The translations under genes were made by a program, and so were the position numbers. From NCBI GenBank assembly GCA_030589825.1, contig JAUUZT010000018.1:1-9445 (forward strand): a stretch of 9,445 nucleotides of DNA, read 5' to 3'. Positions within the stretch are counted from its first letter, which is position 1; the number at the start of each line of letters is the position of its first letter. This document shows positions 1 through 5,990 of the stretch, one piece after another. This DNA is from Dehalococcoidia bacterium (GTDB lineage Bacteria > Chloroflexota > Dehalococcoidia > GIF9 > AB-539-J10). The notes below the pieces were generated by a model. The model ran no database searches. It saw nothing but the letters and a program-made list of their open reading frames with translations, and was not told the origin of the DNA.

Positions 1-24
1 AATATAAAAGCCGATGTGGGGTAA
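1..24 (+). CDS. rplW: Possible 3' end of ribosomal protein L23 gene (partial)
   Basis: Frame 1 reads N-I-K-A-D-V-G and then TAA at 22-24. In the S10 block rplW normally precedes rplB, and L23 proteins commonly end in a short strand with a pattern like 'x-I-x-x-x-x-G', which this tail loosely resembles. Only seven codons are visible, so the identification rests mainly on gene order. Frame 3 is also open from the window edge to TAA at 66-68, but it does not resemble any ribosomal protein I know. If the call is right, 47 bases separate it from the next gene, and they contain that gene's ribosome binding site. Confidence 0.35.
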   Translation, partial: NIKADVG

Positions 25-53
25 TTCTTCTTATTAATGCTGTTTATATGGCT

Positions 54-60
54 AAGGAGG
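54..60 (+). promoter_or_regulatory. Ribosome binding site for the bS22-like gene
   Basis: AAGGAGG is a near-perfect Shine-Dalgarno sequence 11 bases before the TTG at 72. A second, weaker AAGG lies at 62-65. A site this strong ahead of a 31-codon reading frame supports real translation of that frame. It lies too far upstream to serve rplB at 192. Confidence 0.7.
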
Positions 61-71
61 AAAGGTAAACT

Positions 72-167
72 TTGGGTTCAGTTGTAAAATGGAGAAAAAA
101 TAAGATGTCGAAGCATCATCATAAGAAATTGTTGAAGAAGACACGGTGGCAGAGAAATCATCCATAG
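72..167 (+). CDS. bS22-like small ribosomal protein (AURKAIP1/COX24 domain family)
   Basis: This is a 31-residue, extremely basic peptide. It begins GSVVKWRKNK after the start residue, continues with M-S-K and three histidines at 15-17, and ends KKTRWQRNHP. The G-S-V opening, the K-M-S-K centre and the K-K-T-R-W-Q-R end match the short bacterial proteins carrying the AURKAIP1/COX24 domain. Homologues include mycobacterial bS22, which binds the small subunit near the decoding centre, and mitochondrial mS38. The start is TTG at 72; the ATG at 105 would remove the conserved G-S-V-x-K-x-R part. The gene sits directly before rplB with 24 bases between them, so it is probably co-expressed with the ribosomal operon. 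Family assignment is from remembered pattern; the role is inferred from homologues. Confidence 0.8.
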   Translation: MGSVVKWRKNKMSKHHHKKLLKKTRWQRNHP

Positions 168-191
168 GCGAAATGGAGAGAGAAAAAGATA

Positions 192-1016
192 ATGTTAAAA
201 ACGTATAAGCCCACTTCTCCTGGAATGAGAGGAAAGGTTGGAGCTTCTTTCGATGATTTAAGTGGGGTAAAGCCCGAGAAGTCTTTATTAGTAAGATTAA
301 GAAGAAAGGCAGGACGTAATAATCGTGCTGTTATAACGGTACGTCATCGTGGAGGTGGGAGTAAGAGGAAGTTACGAATAATTGATTTCAAAAGAAATAA
401 AATTGGAATTCCTGGTAAAGCTGTATCGGTAGAGTATGACCCAAACCGTTCAGCTAGAATCGCCTTGATACATTATGTTGATGGAGAGAAGCGATATATA
501 CTGGCTCCGGTTAAGTTGGTTGTCGGGGATATTATAAATGCAGGAGAGGATGTTGATATAAGACCAGGTAATGCACTTCCTTTGACTGCAATACCTGCAG
601 GTACATTAGTGCATAATATTGAATTGGAACCGGGTAAAGGTGGACAGATTGTTCATAGTGCGGGCGCTGCAGCTCAGGTGATAAGCAAAGAGGGTAAGTA
701 TGTATTGATACGTTTACCTTCTACAGAACTACGAAGATTTCATGAGAAGTGTTGGGCAACGATTGGACAGATAGGGAACATTGACCATGAAAATTTAAGA
801 CTGGGTAAAGCTGGAGCTAAAAGATGGCTTGGCATAAGACCTACAGTTAGAGGATCTGCTATGACACCCCGTGATCATCCTCATGGAGGAGGGGAAGGTA
901 GGTCTCCAATAGGATTGAAACATCCTAAAACACCATGGGGGAAAATAGCTCTGGGTCATAAGACGCGCCGTCGTAAAATATCAAATAAAATGATTGTTAG
1001 CAGAAGGGGTAAGTAG
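192..1016 (+). CDS. rplB: 50S ribosomal protein L2
   Basis: L2 is a primary 23S rRNA-binding protein needed for subunit association and assembly of the peptidyl-transferase centre. The 274 residues match the usual length of about 275. The N-terminal OB-like domain carries RHRGGG (51-56), IDFKR (64-68) and EYDPNRSARIAL (81-92). The SH3-like domain covers roughly 125-200, followed by the highly basic tail. HPHGGGEGR at 229-237 holds His229, the conserved histidine associated with peptidyl-transferase function, at the same number as in E. coli. The ATG start gives M-L-K-T-Y-K-P, close to the family's usual opening, with GGAGAG at 175-180 upstream. rpsS follows two bases after the stop codon. Confidence 0.98.
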   Translation: MLKTYKPTSPGMRGKVGASFDDLSGVKPEKSLLVRLRRKAGRNNRAVITVRHRGGGSKRKLRIIDFKRNKIGIPGKAVSVEYDPNRSARIALIHYVDGEKRYILAPVKLVVGDIINAGEDVDIRPGNALPLTAIPAGTLVHNIELEPGKGGQIVHSAGAAAQVISKEGKYVLIRLPSTELRRFHEKCWATIGQIGNIDHENLRLGKAGAKRWLGIRPTVRGSAMTPRDHPHGGGEGRSPIGLKHPKTPWGKIALGHKTRRRKISNKMIVSRRGK

Positions 1017-1018
1017 AG

Positions 1019-1306
1019 ATGTCACGCTCACGAAAAAAAGGGCCTTATTGTGATGCTAAATTAATGAAGAGAATCGAAGCACTAAATGATTCTAAAGAGA
1101 AAGATATTATAAAAACATGGTCTCGTGCTTCTACTATTTTCCCTCAAATGATAGGACATACTATTGCTGTACATAATGGAAGAAAACATTTACCTGTTTT
1201 CATCACAGAGAATATGGTTGGACATAAGTTAGCGGAGTTCGCTCCGACGCGAACGTTCAGGGGTCATATCACCAAGGCAAAGGTGACTGTACAGGCAAGG
1301 AGATAA
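1019..1306 (+). CDS. rpsS: 30S ribosomal protein S19
   Basis: S19 sits on the 30S head with S13 and contributes to the contact near A-site tRNA and the intersubunit bridge. The protein has 95 residues, the normal length. The opening S-R-S-R-K-K-G-P-Y is typical. The family signature runs through TWSRASTIFPQMIGHTIAVH (33-52), NGRKHLPVFI (53-62) and M-V-G-H-K-L-A-E-F-A-P-T-R-T-F-R-G-H (66-83). The gene begins two bases after rplB ends, and its 3' end contains the AAGGAG that serves rplV. It shows no unusual features. Confidence 0.98.
   Translation: MSRSRKKGPYCDAKLMKRIEALNDSKEKDIIKTWSRASTIFPQMIGHTIAVHNGRKHLPVFITENMVGHKLAEFAPTRTFRGHITKAKVTVQARR
1297..1302 (+). promoter_or_regulatory. Ribosome binding site fixing the TTG start of rplV
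   Basis: AAGGAG lies inside the last codons of rpsS, seven bases before the TTG at 1310. No ATG lies near this position in the rplV frame, and the family's N-terminus fits this start, so the site supports TTG as the initiator. Confidence 0.75.
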
Positions 1307-1309
1307 GAA

Positions 1310-1645
1310 TTGGCAAAATTACGAGTTGTGTCTAAAGATATTGGTATATCTCCTAGGAAGGTTCGTTTGGTCGTAGATATGGTGAGAGGTAAGAATGTCA
1401 CCGAGGCTTTAACGATTCTTGGTTTTACACCTACGCCATCAGCTAAGGCCGTAGCTAAAACAATTAGGTCAGCAATGGCCAATGCGGAGAATAATTTACA
1501 GTTGTCGTCTAGAGATCTCAGGGTTAGTAGTATTTCTGCTGATTCAGGGCACACGTTGAAGAGATTCCGTCCAAAGTCGAGAGGGCGAATAAGTCCTATT
1601 TTGAAGAGGTCAAGTAATATTACTGTTTTCCTTGAGGAGGGATAA
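1310..1645 (+). CDS. rplV: 50S ribosomal protein L22
   Basis: L22 contacts all domains of 23S rRNA. Its long beta-hairpin lines the peptide exit tunnel at the constriction where macrolides act. The protein has 111 residues, the usual length. ISPRKVRLVVDMVRGK at 13-28 is the classic N-terminal signature, followed by E-A-L-T-I-L-G-F-T-P (32-41) and A-x-A-N-A-E-N-N (55-62). The hairpin tip falls in about 82-98, with K-R-F-R-P-K-S-R-G-R, leading to the C-terminal K-R-S-S-N-I-T-V strand. The start codon is TTG, supported by AAGGAG seven bases upstream. rpsC starts two bases after the stop codon, and its ribosome binding site lies in the last codons of this gene. Confidence 0.97.
   Translation: MAKLRVVSKDIGISPRKVRLVVDMVRGKNVTEALTILGFTPTPSAKAVAKTIRSAMANAENNLQLSSRDLRVSSISADSGHTLKRFRPKSRGRISPILKRSSNITVFLEEG
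1635..1640 (+). promoter_or_regulatory. Ribosome binding site fixing the TTG start of rpsC
   Basis: AGGAGG lies inside the end of rplV, seven bases before the TTG at 1648. The first residues after this TTG (G-H-K-V-H-P) are the conserved S3 N-terminus, so the site and the protein agree on a TTG start. Confidence 0.8.
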
Positions 1646-1647
1646 AT

Positions 1648-2328
1648 TTGGGGCATAAAGTTCATCCTTATGGTTTTAGGCTAGGGTATATTCGTGGGTG
1701 GTCAGCTAAGTGGTACAGTAAGAAGAATTACGTCAGTTATTTATTGAGTGATTTGAAATTACGTAGAATTATCGATAAAAAGTGTGCTGCAGGGCATGTA
1801 GCACGAGTTGAAATAGAGCGAACAGGAAATGAGGTAAGTGTAACGATATATTCTGCACATCCGGGTATATTAATTGGCAGAGGTGGTCAGAACGTAGAAT
1901 TGCTGAAAACAGAATTGGAGAATGTTAGTGGCGAGAAGGTCAGGTTAACTGTCAGGGAAATTGAGCAACCTGAACTTGAAGCGTGTCTGGTAGCCAGAAA
2001 TATCGCTGACAGGCTTGTGGCAAGAGTTCCTGTACGACGTGCAATGAAGCAGGCGTCATTTAGGACTATGCAACTTGGTGCAAAAGGTATGAAAATAAAA
2101 TGTGGAGGAAGACTTGGAGGGGCAGAAATAGCTAGGTCACAGAGTATTCACCAAGGACAAATGCCACTGCATAAATTGCGAGCTGATATTGATTATGGTT
2201 TTGCTGAAGCTCGTACGTTGATGGGTTGTATTGGGGTAAAGGTGTGGATATATAAAGGGGATATCATTTCTGAAGTAAGGAGAGAAAGTGTTACAACCGA
2301 AGAGAGTGAAGTACCGCAAAACACATAG
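1648..2328 (+). CDS. rpsC: 30S ribosomal protein S3
   Basis: S3 forms part of the mRNA entry tunnel on the 30S head and contributes to ribosomal helicase activity. The protein has 226 residues. The N-terminus G-H-K-V-H-P-Y-G-F-R-L-G is diagnostic. A type II KH domain spans about 38-110 with the RNA-binding G-R-G-G loop at 77-80. The C-terminal domain carries GGRLGGAEIARS (153-164) and Q-x-P-L-H-K-L-R-A-D-I-D-Y-G (171-184). The start is TTG with AGGAGG seven bases upstream. The conserved fold ends near residue 205 (V-W-I-Y-K-G-D). The acidic tail after it overlaps rplP: residues 214-226 and the stop codon lie within the rplP reading frame. This 41-base overlap is unusually long for the junction. 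Confidence 0.97.
   Translation: MGHKVHPYGFRLGYIRGWSAKWYSKKNYVSYLLSDLKLRRIIDKKCAAGHVARVEIERTGNEVSVTIYSAHPGILIGRGGQNVELLKTELENVSGEKVRLTVREIEQPELEACLVARNIADRLVARVPVRRAMKQASFRTMQLGAKGMKIKCGGRLGGAEIARSQSIHQGQMPLHKLRADIDYGFAEARTLMGCIGVKVWIYKGDIISEVRRESVTTEESEVPQNT
2277..2282 (+). promoter_or_regulatory. Ribosome binding site for rplP inside rpsC
   Basis: AAGGAG lies in the rpsC coding sequence, five bases before the GTG at 2288. Its good match and spacing support rplP initiation within rpsC and hence the 41-base overlap of the two genes. Confidence 0.75.
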
Positions 2329-2704
2329 AGGTAGAATGAAAGGTGCTGCTCATAGGGGTGTGGATATAGCTTTTGGAGAATTTGCCTTAAGAGCTGATGA
2401 GACAGCATGGATAACAGCAAGGCAAATTGAAGCAGCACGTAGAGTGATGGTCAGGTTTCTACGACGTGGCGGGCGAATGTGGATACGTATCTTCCCTGAT
2501 AAGGTTGTGACTAAACAACCAGCAGAAACAAGGCAGGGTGGAGGAAAGGGAGCTCCTGATCATTGGGTTTCAGTGGTTAAACGAGGTAAGATTATGTTTG
2601 AGTTGGGTGGAATAGAGGAAAATATGGCGCGTCAGGCTGCTCATCTAGCTGGATATAAGCTTCCTATTGCTACTAGCTTTATGAGGAAAGAGGATAGAGA
2701 GTGA
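2288..2704 (+). CDS. rplP: 50S ribosomal protein L16
   Basis: L16 binds near the 5S rRNA and helps shape the A-site tRNA cleft of the large subunit. The protein has 138 residues, the usual length. The opening M-L-Q-P-K-R-V-K-Y-R-K-T-H-R-G-R is the standard L16 start and fixes the GTG at 2288, which lies 41 bases inside rpsC. Other signatures are F-G-E-F-A-L (29-34), W-I-T-A-R-Q-I-E-A-A-R (41-51) and W-I-R-I-F-P-D-K (65-72). The loop facing the peptidyl-transferase region reads TRQGGGKGAP at 81-90, where the family usually has R-M-G-x-G-K-G; the methionine is replaced by Gln83. The stop codon overlaps the rpmC GTG start by four bases (GTGA). Confidence 0.97.
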   Translation: MLQPKRVKYRKTHRGRMKGAAHRGVDIAFGEFALRADETAWITARQIEAARRVMVRFLRRGGRMWIRIFPDKVVTKQPAETRQGGGKGAPDHWVSVVKRGKIMFELGGIEENMARQAAHLAGYKLPIATSFMRKEDRE

Positions 2705-2898
2705 AAGTTGAAGAGATGCGAGCTTTTAGCGTTGAAGAGCTGTTGAAAAAGAAAGAGGAGGCGCATGAAAACCTCTTTAAATTGCGCTTTCGGTTGGCAA
2801 CAAGACAACTGGTTAATCATCGTGAGTTGCCAAGAGCGAAAGGTGAGATTTCAAGACTGGAAACAGTAATAAGGGAAAAGGAACTTGGCATAAGATGA
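2701..2898 (+). CDS. rpmC: 50S ribosomal protein L29
   Basis: L29 is a small two-helix protein beside the exit tunnel, next to L23, where targeting factors dock. The 65 residues match the family length. The pattern K-V-E-E-M-R-A-F-S-V-E-E-L near the start and L-F-K-L-R-F-R-L-A-T-R-Q-L at 25-37 are diagnostic. The rest is charged helix ending in a K-G-E-I-S-R-L-E-T motif. The start is GTG at 2701 with AGAGGA at 2689-2694; an ATG at 2716 would cut off the conserved N-terminal helix. It overlaps rplP by four bases (GTGA) and rpsQ by four bases (ATGA), so translation of all three is probably coupled. Confidence 0.96.
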   Translation: MKVEEMRAFSVEELLKKKEEAHENLFKLRFRLATRQLVNHRELPRAKGEISRLETVIREKELGIR

Positions 2899-3182
2899 TT
2901 TATATTGGGAAAAGAAAGATTCTGACGGGGCAAGTGTTAAGCACCAAAATGGAAAAAACCGTTGTAGTTGGGGTAGAAGTTGTGAAGCGTCATCGTCTTT
3001 ATAGGAAAGCTATCAGACGAACAAAGAGATATAAAGTGGATGATGGGAATAGTATTTGTAATGTTGGTGACAAAGTCAGAATACTAGAAACAAAACCGAT
3101 ATCAAAAGAAAAGAGATGGCTAGTTTTAGAAATAATATCTAAGGGGCAGACAGTCAGAATGGAGCAACTGAAGGGAAAATGA
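2895..3182 (+). CDS. rpsQ: 30S ribosomal protein S17
   Basis: S17 is an OB-fold protein that binds 16S rRNA early in 30S assembly. The protein has 95 residues, somewhat longer than the E. coli form (84) because of an N-terminal start and a C-terminal tail. TGQVLSTKMEKTVVVGVE at 11-28 is the family signature, followed by H-R-L-Y-R-K (33-38), V-G-D-K-V-R-I-L-E-T-K-P-I-S-K (57-71) and K-R-W-L-V (73-77). The stretch KYKVDDGN at 45-52 stands where many homologues have K-Y-x-x-H-D-E, so the usual histidine is replaced by aspartate. Both ends are four-base ATGA overlaps, with rpmC upstream and rplN downstream. Confidence 0.96.
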   Translation: MIYIGKRKILTGQVLSTKMEKTVVVGVEVVKRHRLYRKAIRRTKRYKVDDGNSICNVGDKVRILETKPISKEKRWLVLEIISKGQTVRMEQLKGK

Positions 3183-3547
3183 TTCAATATTATACCAGGC
3201 TTAGAGTGGCTGATAATACTGGCGCCAAGCAAGTAATGTGTATCAATGTGCTTGGAGGGACGAGAAGAAGGTATGCTCATGTTGGGGATATCATTGTAGT
3301 TACGATAAAGCGAGCTGTACCACATGGTATGGTGAAAGAGGGTGAAGTAACTAGGGCTGTGGTGGTACGTGTGGCTAATACTTATAGGCGACCTGATGGT
3401 TCATATATTAAATTTGATGAAAATGCTGCGGTGATTCTTGATGAGAAAAATAATCCTAAAGGTAGCCGCATCTTTGGGCCAGTTGCTAGAGAACTCAGAG
3501 ACAAGAAATTTAATAAGATAATATCGTTAGCTCCAGAGGTAGTATAA
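3179..3547 (+). CDS. rplN: 50S ribosomal protein L14
   Basis: L14 lies at the subunit interface, forms intersubunit bridges with 16S rRNA, and is the docking site of the silencing factor RsfS. The protein has 122 residues, the invariant family length. Signatures are T-R-L-R-V-A-D-N-T-G-A-K (6-17), I-N-V-L-G-G (22-27), G-D-I-I-V-V-T-I-K-R-A-V-P (36-48), R-R-P-D-G-S-Y-I-K-F-D-E-N-A-A-V (70-85) and RIFGPVARELRDK at 97-109. It starts four bases inside rpsQ (ATGA), which suggests coupled translation. No unusual residues were noticed. Confidence 0.98.
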   Translation: MIQYYTRLRVADNTGAKQVMCINVLGGTRRRYAHVGDIIVVTIKRAVPHGMVKEGEVTRAVVVRVANTYRRPDGSYIKFDENAAVILDEKNNPKGSRIFGPVARELRDKKFNKIISLAPEVV

Positions 3548-3554
3548 GATTAAG

Positions 3555-3866
3555 ATGAAAATTAGGAAAAACGATAATGTAATAATTATCGCGGGTAAAG
3601 ATAGAGGGAAAAAAGGGAAAGTGCGGCGTGTTATACGCAAACAACATAGAGTGGTGGTTGATGGACTCAACATGATAAAGCGTCATTCTCGGGCTAGTCG
3701 TGGGACCCGACAGGCTGGAATTATCGAGTTGGAAGGACCGATCGATGTATCTAATGTGCAGTTATTTTGTGATAAGTGTAGCAAACGCACGCGTATAGGG
3801 TTTCGTTTTCTAGATGATGGTCGAAAGGTGAGGATTTGCTCATCTTGTAAGGAAATAATTGACTGA
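3555..3866 (+). CDS. rplX: 50S ribosomal protein L24, four-cysteine (probable zinc) form
   Basis: L24 is an assembly-initiating 23S rRNA-binding protein near the exit tunnel. The 103 residues are typical. A KOW-type SH3 domain at the N-terminus has D-N-V-I-I-I-A-G-K-D-R-G-K-K-G-K-V (7-23). It is followed by V-D-G-L-N-M-I-K-R-H (35-44) and E-G-P-I-D-V-S-N-V (60-68). The C-terminal half has Cys72-x-x-Cys75 and Cys95-x-x-Cys98 around R-I-G-F-R-F, a likely zinc ribbon as in many thermophile and Gram-positive-type L24 proteins. Zinc binding is inferred from the cysteine spacing. The gene starts seven bases after rplN. Confidence 0.97.
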   Translation: MKIRKNDNVIIIAGKDRGKKGKVRRVIRKQHRVVVDGLNMIKRHSRASRGTRQAGIIELEGPIDVSNVQLFCDKCSKRTRIGFRFLDDGRKVRICSSCKEIID

Positions 3867-3876
3867 GTAGGTTAAA

Positions 3877-4422
3877 ATGACTGTTGGATTGCAAGAGAAG
3901 TATTTAACAGAGATAGTACCTGTGCTAAAAGAAAAGTTGGGCTATAATAACCCGATGCAGTTACCCAGACTGGTAAAAATTGTAGTCAGTATTGGATTAG
4001 GTGAAGCGATAAGTAACCCAAAAGTGCTAGAGGTTGCAGAGAGAGACTTGGCTTCGATTTCTGGGCAGCACCCCGTAATTACGCGGGCAAAGAAATCTAT
4101 TGCTGCGTTTAAACTGAGAGAGGGTATGCCAATTGGACTTATGGTGACGATACGTGGCAAACGGATGTATAAATTCTTTAGCAAATTTGTAGATATAGTA
4201 TTGCCACGGTTCCGCGACTTTCGAGGTGTCTCAAAGGACTCATTTGATAGTCAGGGCAATTATAGTATGGGTTTAAAGGAACAACTTGTTTTTCCTGAAA
4301 TTGATTATGATAAGGTAGACAAGGTTCGCGGCTTGCAGATAACTATAGTCACAACGGCTCCGAACAACGAGGAGGCTAGATGTCTGCTGGAACTTATGGG
4401 GATGCCTTTCAGGAGAGGATAA
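3877..4422 (+). CDS. rplE: 50S ribosomal protein L5
   Basis: L5 binds 5S rRNA, anchors the central protuberance and contacts P-site tRNA. The protein has 181 residues, the normal size. Signatures are V-V-S-I-G-L-G-E-A (36-44), S-G-Q-H-P-V-I-T-R-A-K-K-S-I-A-A-F-K-L-R (62-81), G-M-P-I-G (83-87), LPRFRDFRGVS at 109-119 and NYSMGLKEQLVFPEIDYDKV at 128-147. The C-terminus E-L-M-G-M-P-F is also typical. The ATG at 3877 lies ten bases after rplX. Only one base separates the stop codon from rpsN. Confidence 0.98.
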   Translation: MTVGLQEKYLTEIVPVLKEKLGYNNPMQLPRLVKIVVSIGLGEAISNPKVLEVAERDLASISGQHPVITRAKKSIAAFKLREGMPIGLMVTIRGKRMYKFFSKFVDIVLPRFRDFRGVSKDSFDSQGNYSMGLKEQLVFPEIDYDKVDKVRGLQITIVTTAPNNEEARCLLELMGMPFRRG

Positions 4423-4423
4423 A

Positions 4424-4609
4424 ATGGCTAAAAAATCTAAGATTGCTAGGGCGAACAGAGCACCTAAATATACAGTGCAGCAACGCAACCGTTGCCAGTT
4501 ATGTGGTCGACCGCGCGGTTATATGCGTAGATTCGGATTATGTCGAATTTGTTTTAGAGAGCTAGCTGTAACGGGACAGATCCCTGGAGTAAGAAAGTCG
4601 AGTTGGTGA
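4424..4609 (+). CDS. rpsN: 30S ribosomal protein S14, zinc-binding (type Z) form
   Basis: S14 is a late-assembling protein of the 30S head. This is the short zinc-binding form: 61 residues against about 100 in the zinc-free form. It has Cys24-x-x-Cys27 and Cys40-x-x-Cys43 bracketing GRPRGYMRRFGL, and the typical end G-Q-I-P-G-V-R-K-S-S-W. It starts one base after rplE, whose final codons include AGGAGAGG as a ribosome binding site at 4411-4418. Zinc binding is known for this family and all four cysteines are present. Confidence 0.98.
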   Translation: MAKKSKIARANRAPKYTVQQRNRCQLCGRPRGYMRRFGLCRICFRELAVTGQIPGVRKSSW

Positions 4610-4618
4610 GGAGTTTAG

Positions 4619-5014
4619 ATGACAATAACTGATCCAATTGCTGATATGCTGACCAGAATCCGTAATGCGGTTGTGGCAGGCCATGAAGAAGTACCAATGC
4701 CTGCATCACGCACGAAGATCTCTATCGCACGAATCTTGAAAGAAGAGGGATTCATCAAGGATTATGAAATCATTAAAGGCAAAACGCAACAGGTTATCAA
4801 GATTTATCTAAAATATATAGACGGAGAACCCGCATTGGTGGGATTGGAAAGAATAAGCAAACCTAGTTTACGGGTATATCATGGCAAAGGTGAAATTCCA
4901 CGTGTTTATGGAGGGCTAGGTATAGCTATTGTTTCTACGTCTAAAGGTATCATGACAGGGCAAAAAGCATGGAGGAATGGACTTGGGGGAGAGGTTTTAT
5001 GCTATGTATGGTAG
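4619..5014 (+). CDS. rpsH: 30S ribosomal protein S8
   Basis: S8 binds the central domain of 16S rRNA and is essential for platform assembly. In E. coli it also represses the spc operon by binding an rRNA-like mRNA structure near rplE; no such structure was identified here. The protein has 131 residues, the usual length. The N-terminus T-D-P-I-A-D-M-L-T-R-I-R-N-A (4-17) and the C-terminus STSKGIMTGQKAWRNGLGGE (106-125) followed by V-L-C-Y-V-W are both diagnostic. The gene lies nine bases after rpsN and 19 bases before rplF. Confidence 0.98.
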   Translation: MTITDPIADMLTRIRNAVVAGHEEVPMPASRTKISIARILKEEGFIKDYEIIKGKTQQVIKIYLKYIDGEPALVGLERISKPSLRVYHGKGEIPRVYGGLGIAIVSTSKGIMTGQKAWRNGLGGEVLCYVW

Positions 5015-5033
5015 TTTAAGTTAGGAGGAATGG

Positions 5034-5582
5034 ATGTCTAGAGTTGGTTTGTTGCCTATTTCTGTACCTCAAGGAGTTGAGGTTGTGTTTGAAGGCAATG
5101 AGGTAGTAGTGAGGAAAGATAAAAATGAGCTACGTCGTTGTTTTTCTACAGCTACGCCTATCGAGTTAAAAGATGGACAATTATTGGTAACACGAATTAG
5201 TAATAATAGAACGCATCGTGCTTTACATGGACTTACACGCGCTCTATTAGCTAATATGGTTGAAGGAGTAAGTAAAGGTTTTGAGCGTGTTTTAGAAGTT
5301 AAGGGTGTGGGATATAATGCCAGTCAAGAGGGAGACAAGCTTATGTTACAAGTTGGCTTTAGCCATATTGTCGAAGTTCCTCTCCCTAGTGGCATTAAAG
5401 CCGTTATTGAAAGAAATAATCTAATACATATTCAAGGTATTGATAAAGAAACAGTGGGTGAAATAGCAGCGAAAATCCGTGCTATACGGCCAGCTGATCC
5501 ATATAAAGGGAAGGGCATTAAGTATGCCGGAGAACGGCTACGTCTAAAACCAGGTAAAGCTGGTAAAGCTGCTAAAGGATAA
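5034..5582 (+). CDS. rplF: 50S ribosomal protein L6
   Basis: L6 is a two-domain 23S rRNA-binding protein at the base of the L7/L12 stalk, near the GTPase-associated centre. The protein has 182 residues, the usual length. Conserved points are S-R-V-G-L-L-P-I-S-V-P (2-12), T-H-R-A-L-H-G-L-T-R-A-L-L-A-N-M-V (60-76), G-F-E-R-V-L-E-V-K-G-V-G-Y (82-94), and DPYKGKGIKYAGERLRLKPG (155-174) at the C-terminus. AGGAGG at 5023-5028 lies five bases before the ATG at 5034. A nearer out-of-frame ATG at 5030 is not used by any meaningful frame. The tail is rich in Lys-Ala-Gly. Confidence 0.98.
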   Translation: MSRVGLLPISVPQGVEVVFEGNEVVVRKDKNELRRCFSTATPIELKDGQLLVTRISNNRTHRALHGLTRALLANMVEGVSKGFERVLEVKGVGYNASQEGDKLMLQVGFSHIVEVPLPSGIKAVIERNNLIHIQGIDKETVGEIAAKIRAIRPADPYKGKGIKYAGERLRLKPGKAGKAAKG

Positions 5583-5589
5583 TAATGTA

Positions 5590-5955
5590 ATGGCTAAGAA
5601 GAATTCAAGATCAGCTAGGATAATACGACACCAAAGAGCTAGGAAAAAGATACAGGGTACATCTCTTAGACCTCGATTGTGCGTGTTCCGCAGTCTAAAT
5701 CACATTTATGCTCAAATCATAGATGATTCTATAGGTCAAACAGTGGTATCTTCAGGGACTTTAGATCCGCAGGTAAAAGGAGATATTGAGAAACTGAATA
5801 AGACTAAAACCTCTGAGGTTGTTGGTGCATCAATTGCTAAAAAGGCTTTGGATAAAGGGATAAAAACAGTAGTCTTTGATAGAGGAGGCTACATGTATCA
5901 TGGGAGGGTAAAGACTCTTGCGGAAAGCGCACGCAAGGAAGGACTCTTGTTTTAG
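5590..5955 (+). CDS. rplR: 50S ribosomal protein L18
   Basis: L18 binds 5S rRNA with L5 and joins it to the central protuberance. The protein has 121 residues. The basic N-terminus (R-H-Q-R-A-R-K-K, 13-20) is followed by R-P-R-L-C-V-F-R-S-L-N-H-I-Y-A-Q-I-I-D-D (27-46) and the diagnostic end FDRGGYMYHGRVKTLAESAR (96-115). It lies seven bases after rplF. An ATG immediately followed by TAA at 5585-5590 overlaps the true start, but it is probably of no consequence. The 35 bases between this gene and rpsE form one of the larger gaps in the window. Confidence 0.98.
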   Translation: MAKKNSRSARIIRHQRARKKIQGTSLRPRLCVFRSLNHIYAQIIDDSIGQTVVSSGTLDPQVKGDIEKLNKTKTSEVVGASIAKKALDKGIKTVVFDRGGYMYHGRVKTLAESARKEGLLF

Positions 5956-5990
5956 ATGATGGATAATGTGAGTGAAATAAGGACTACCAT

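Noticed and set aside
1264..1665. 133-codon open frame on the - strand opposite rplV.
   Set aside because: It lies wholly over rplV and its ends, has no recognisable domain, and is expected as a shadow of a strongly coding + strand.
3867..3900. Possible S8-binding autoregulatory structure near the rplE start, as in E. coli.
   Set aside because: I could not draw a helix like the 16S S8 site in this 10-base spacer and the first rplE codons.
5585..5590. ATG directly followed by TAA just before rplR, considered as a start-stop regulatory element.
   Set aside because: Start-stop elements can regulate translation, but here it overlaps the rplR ATG, has no conserved context that I can see, and is easily a chance string in AT-rich DNA.
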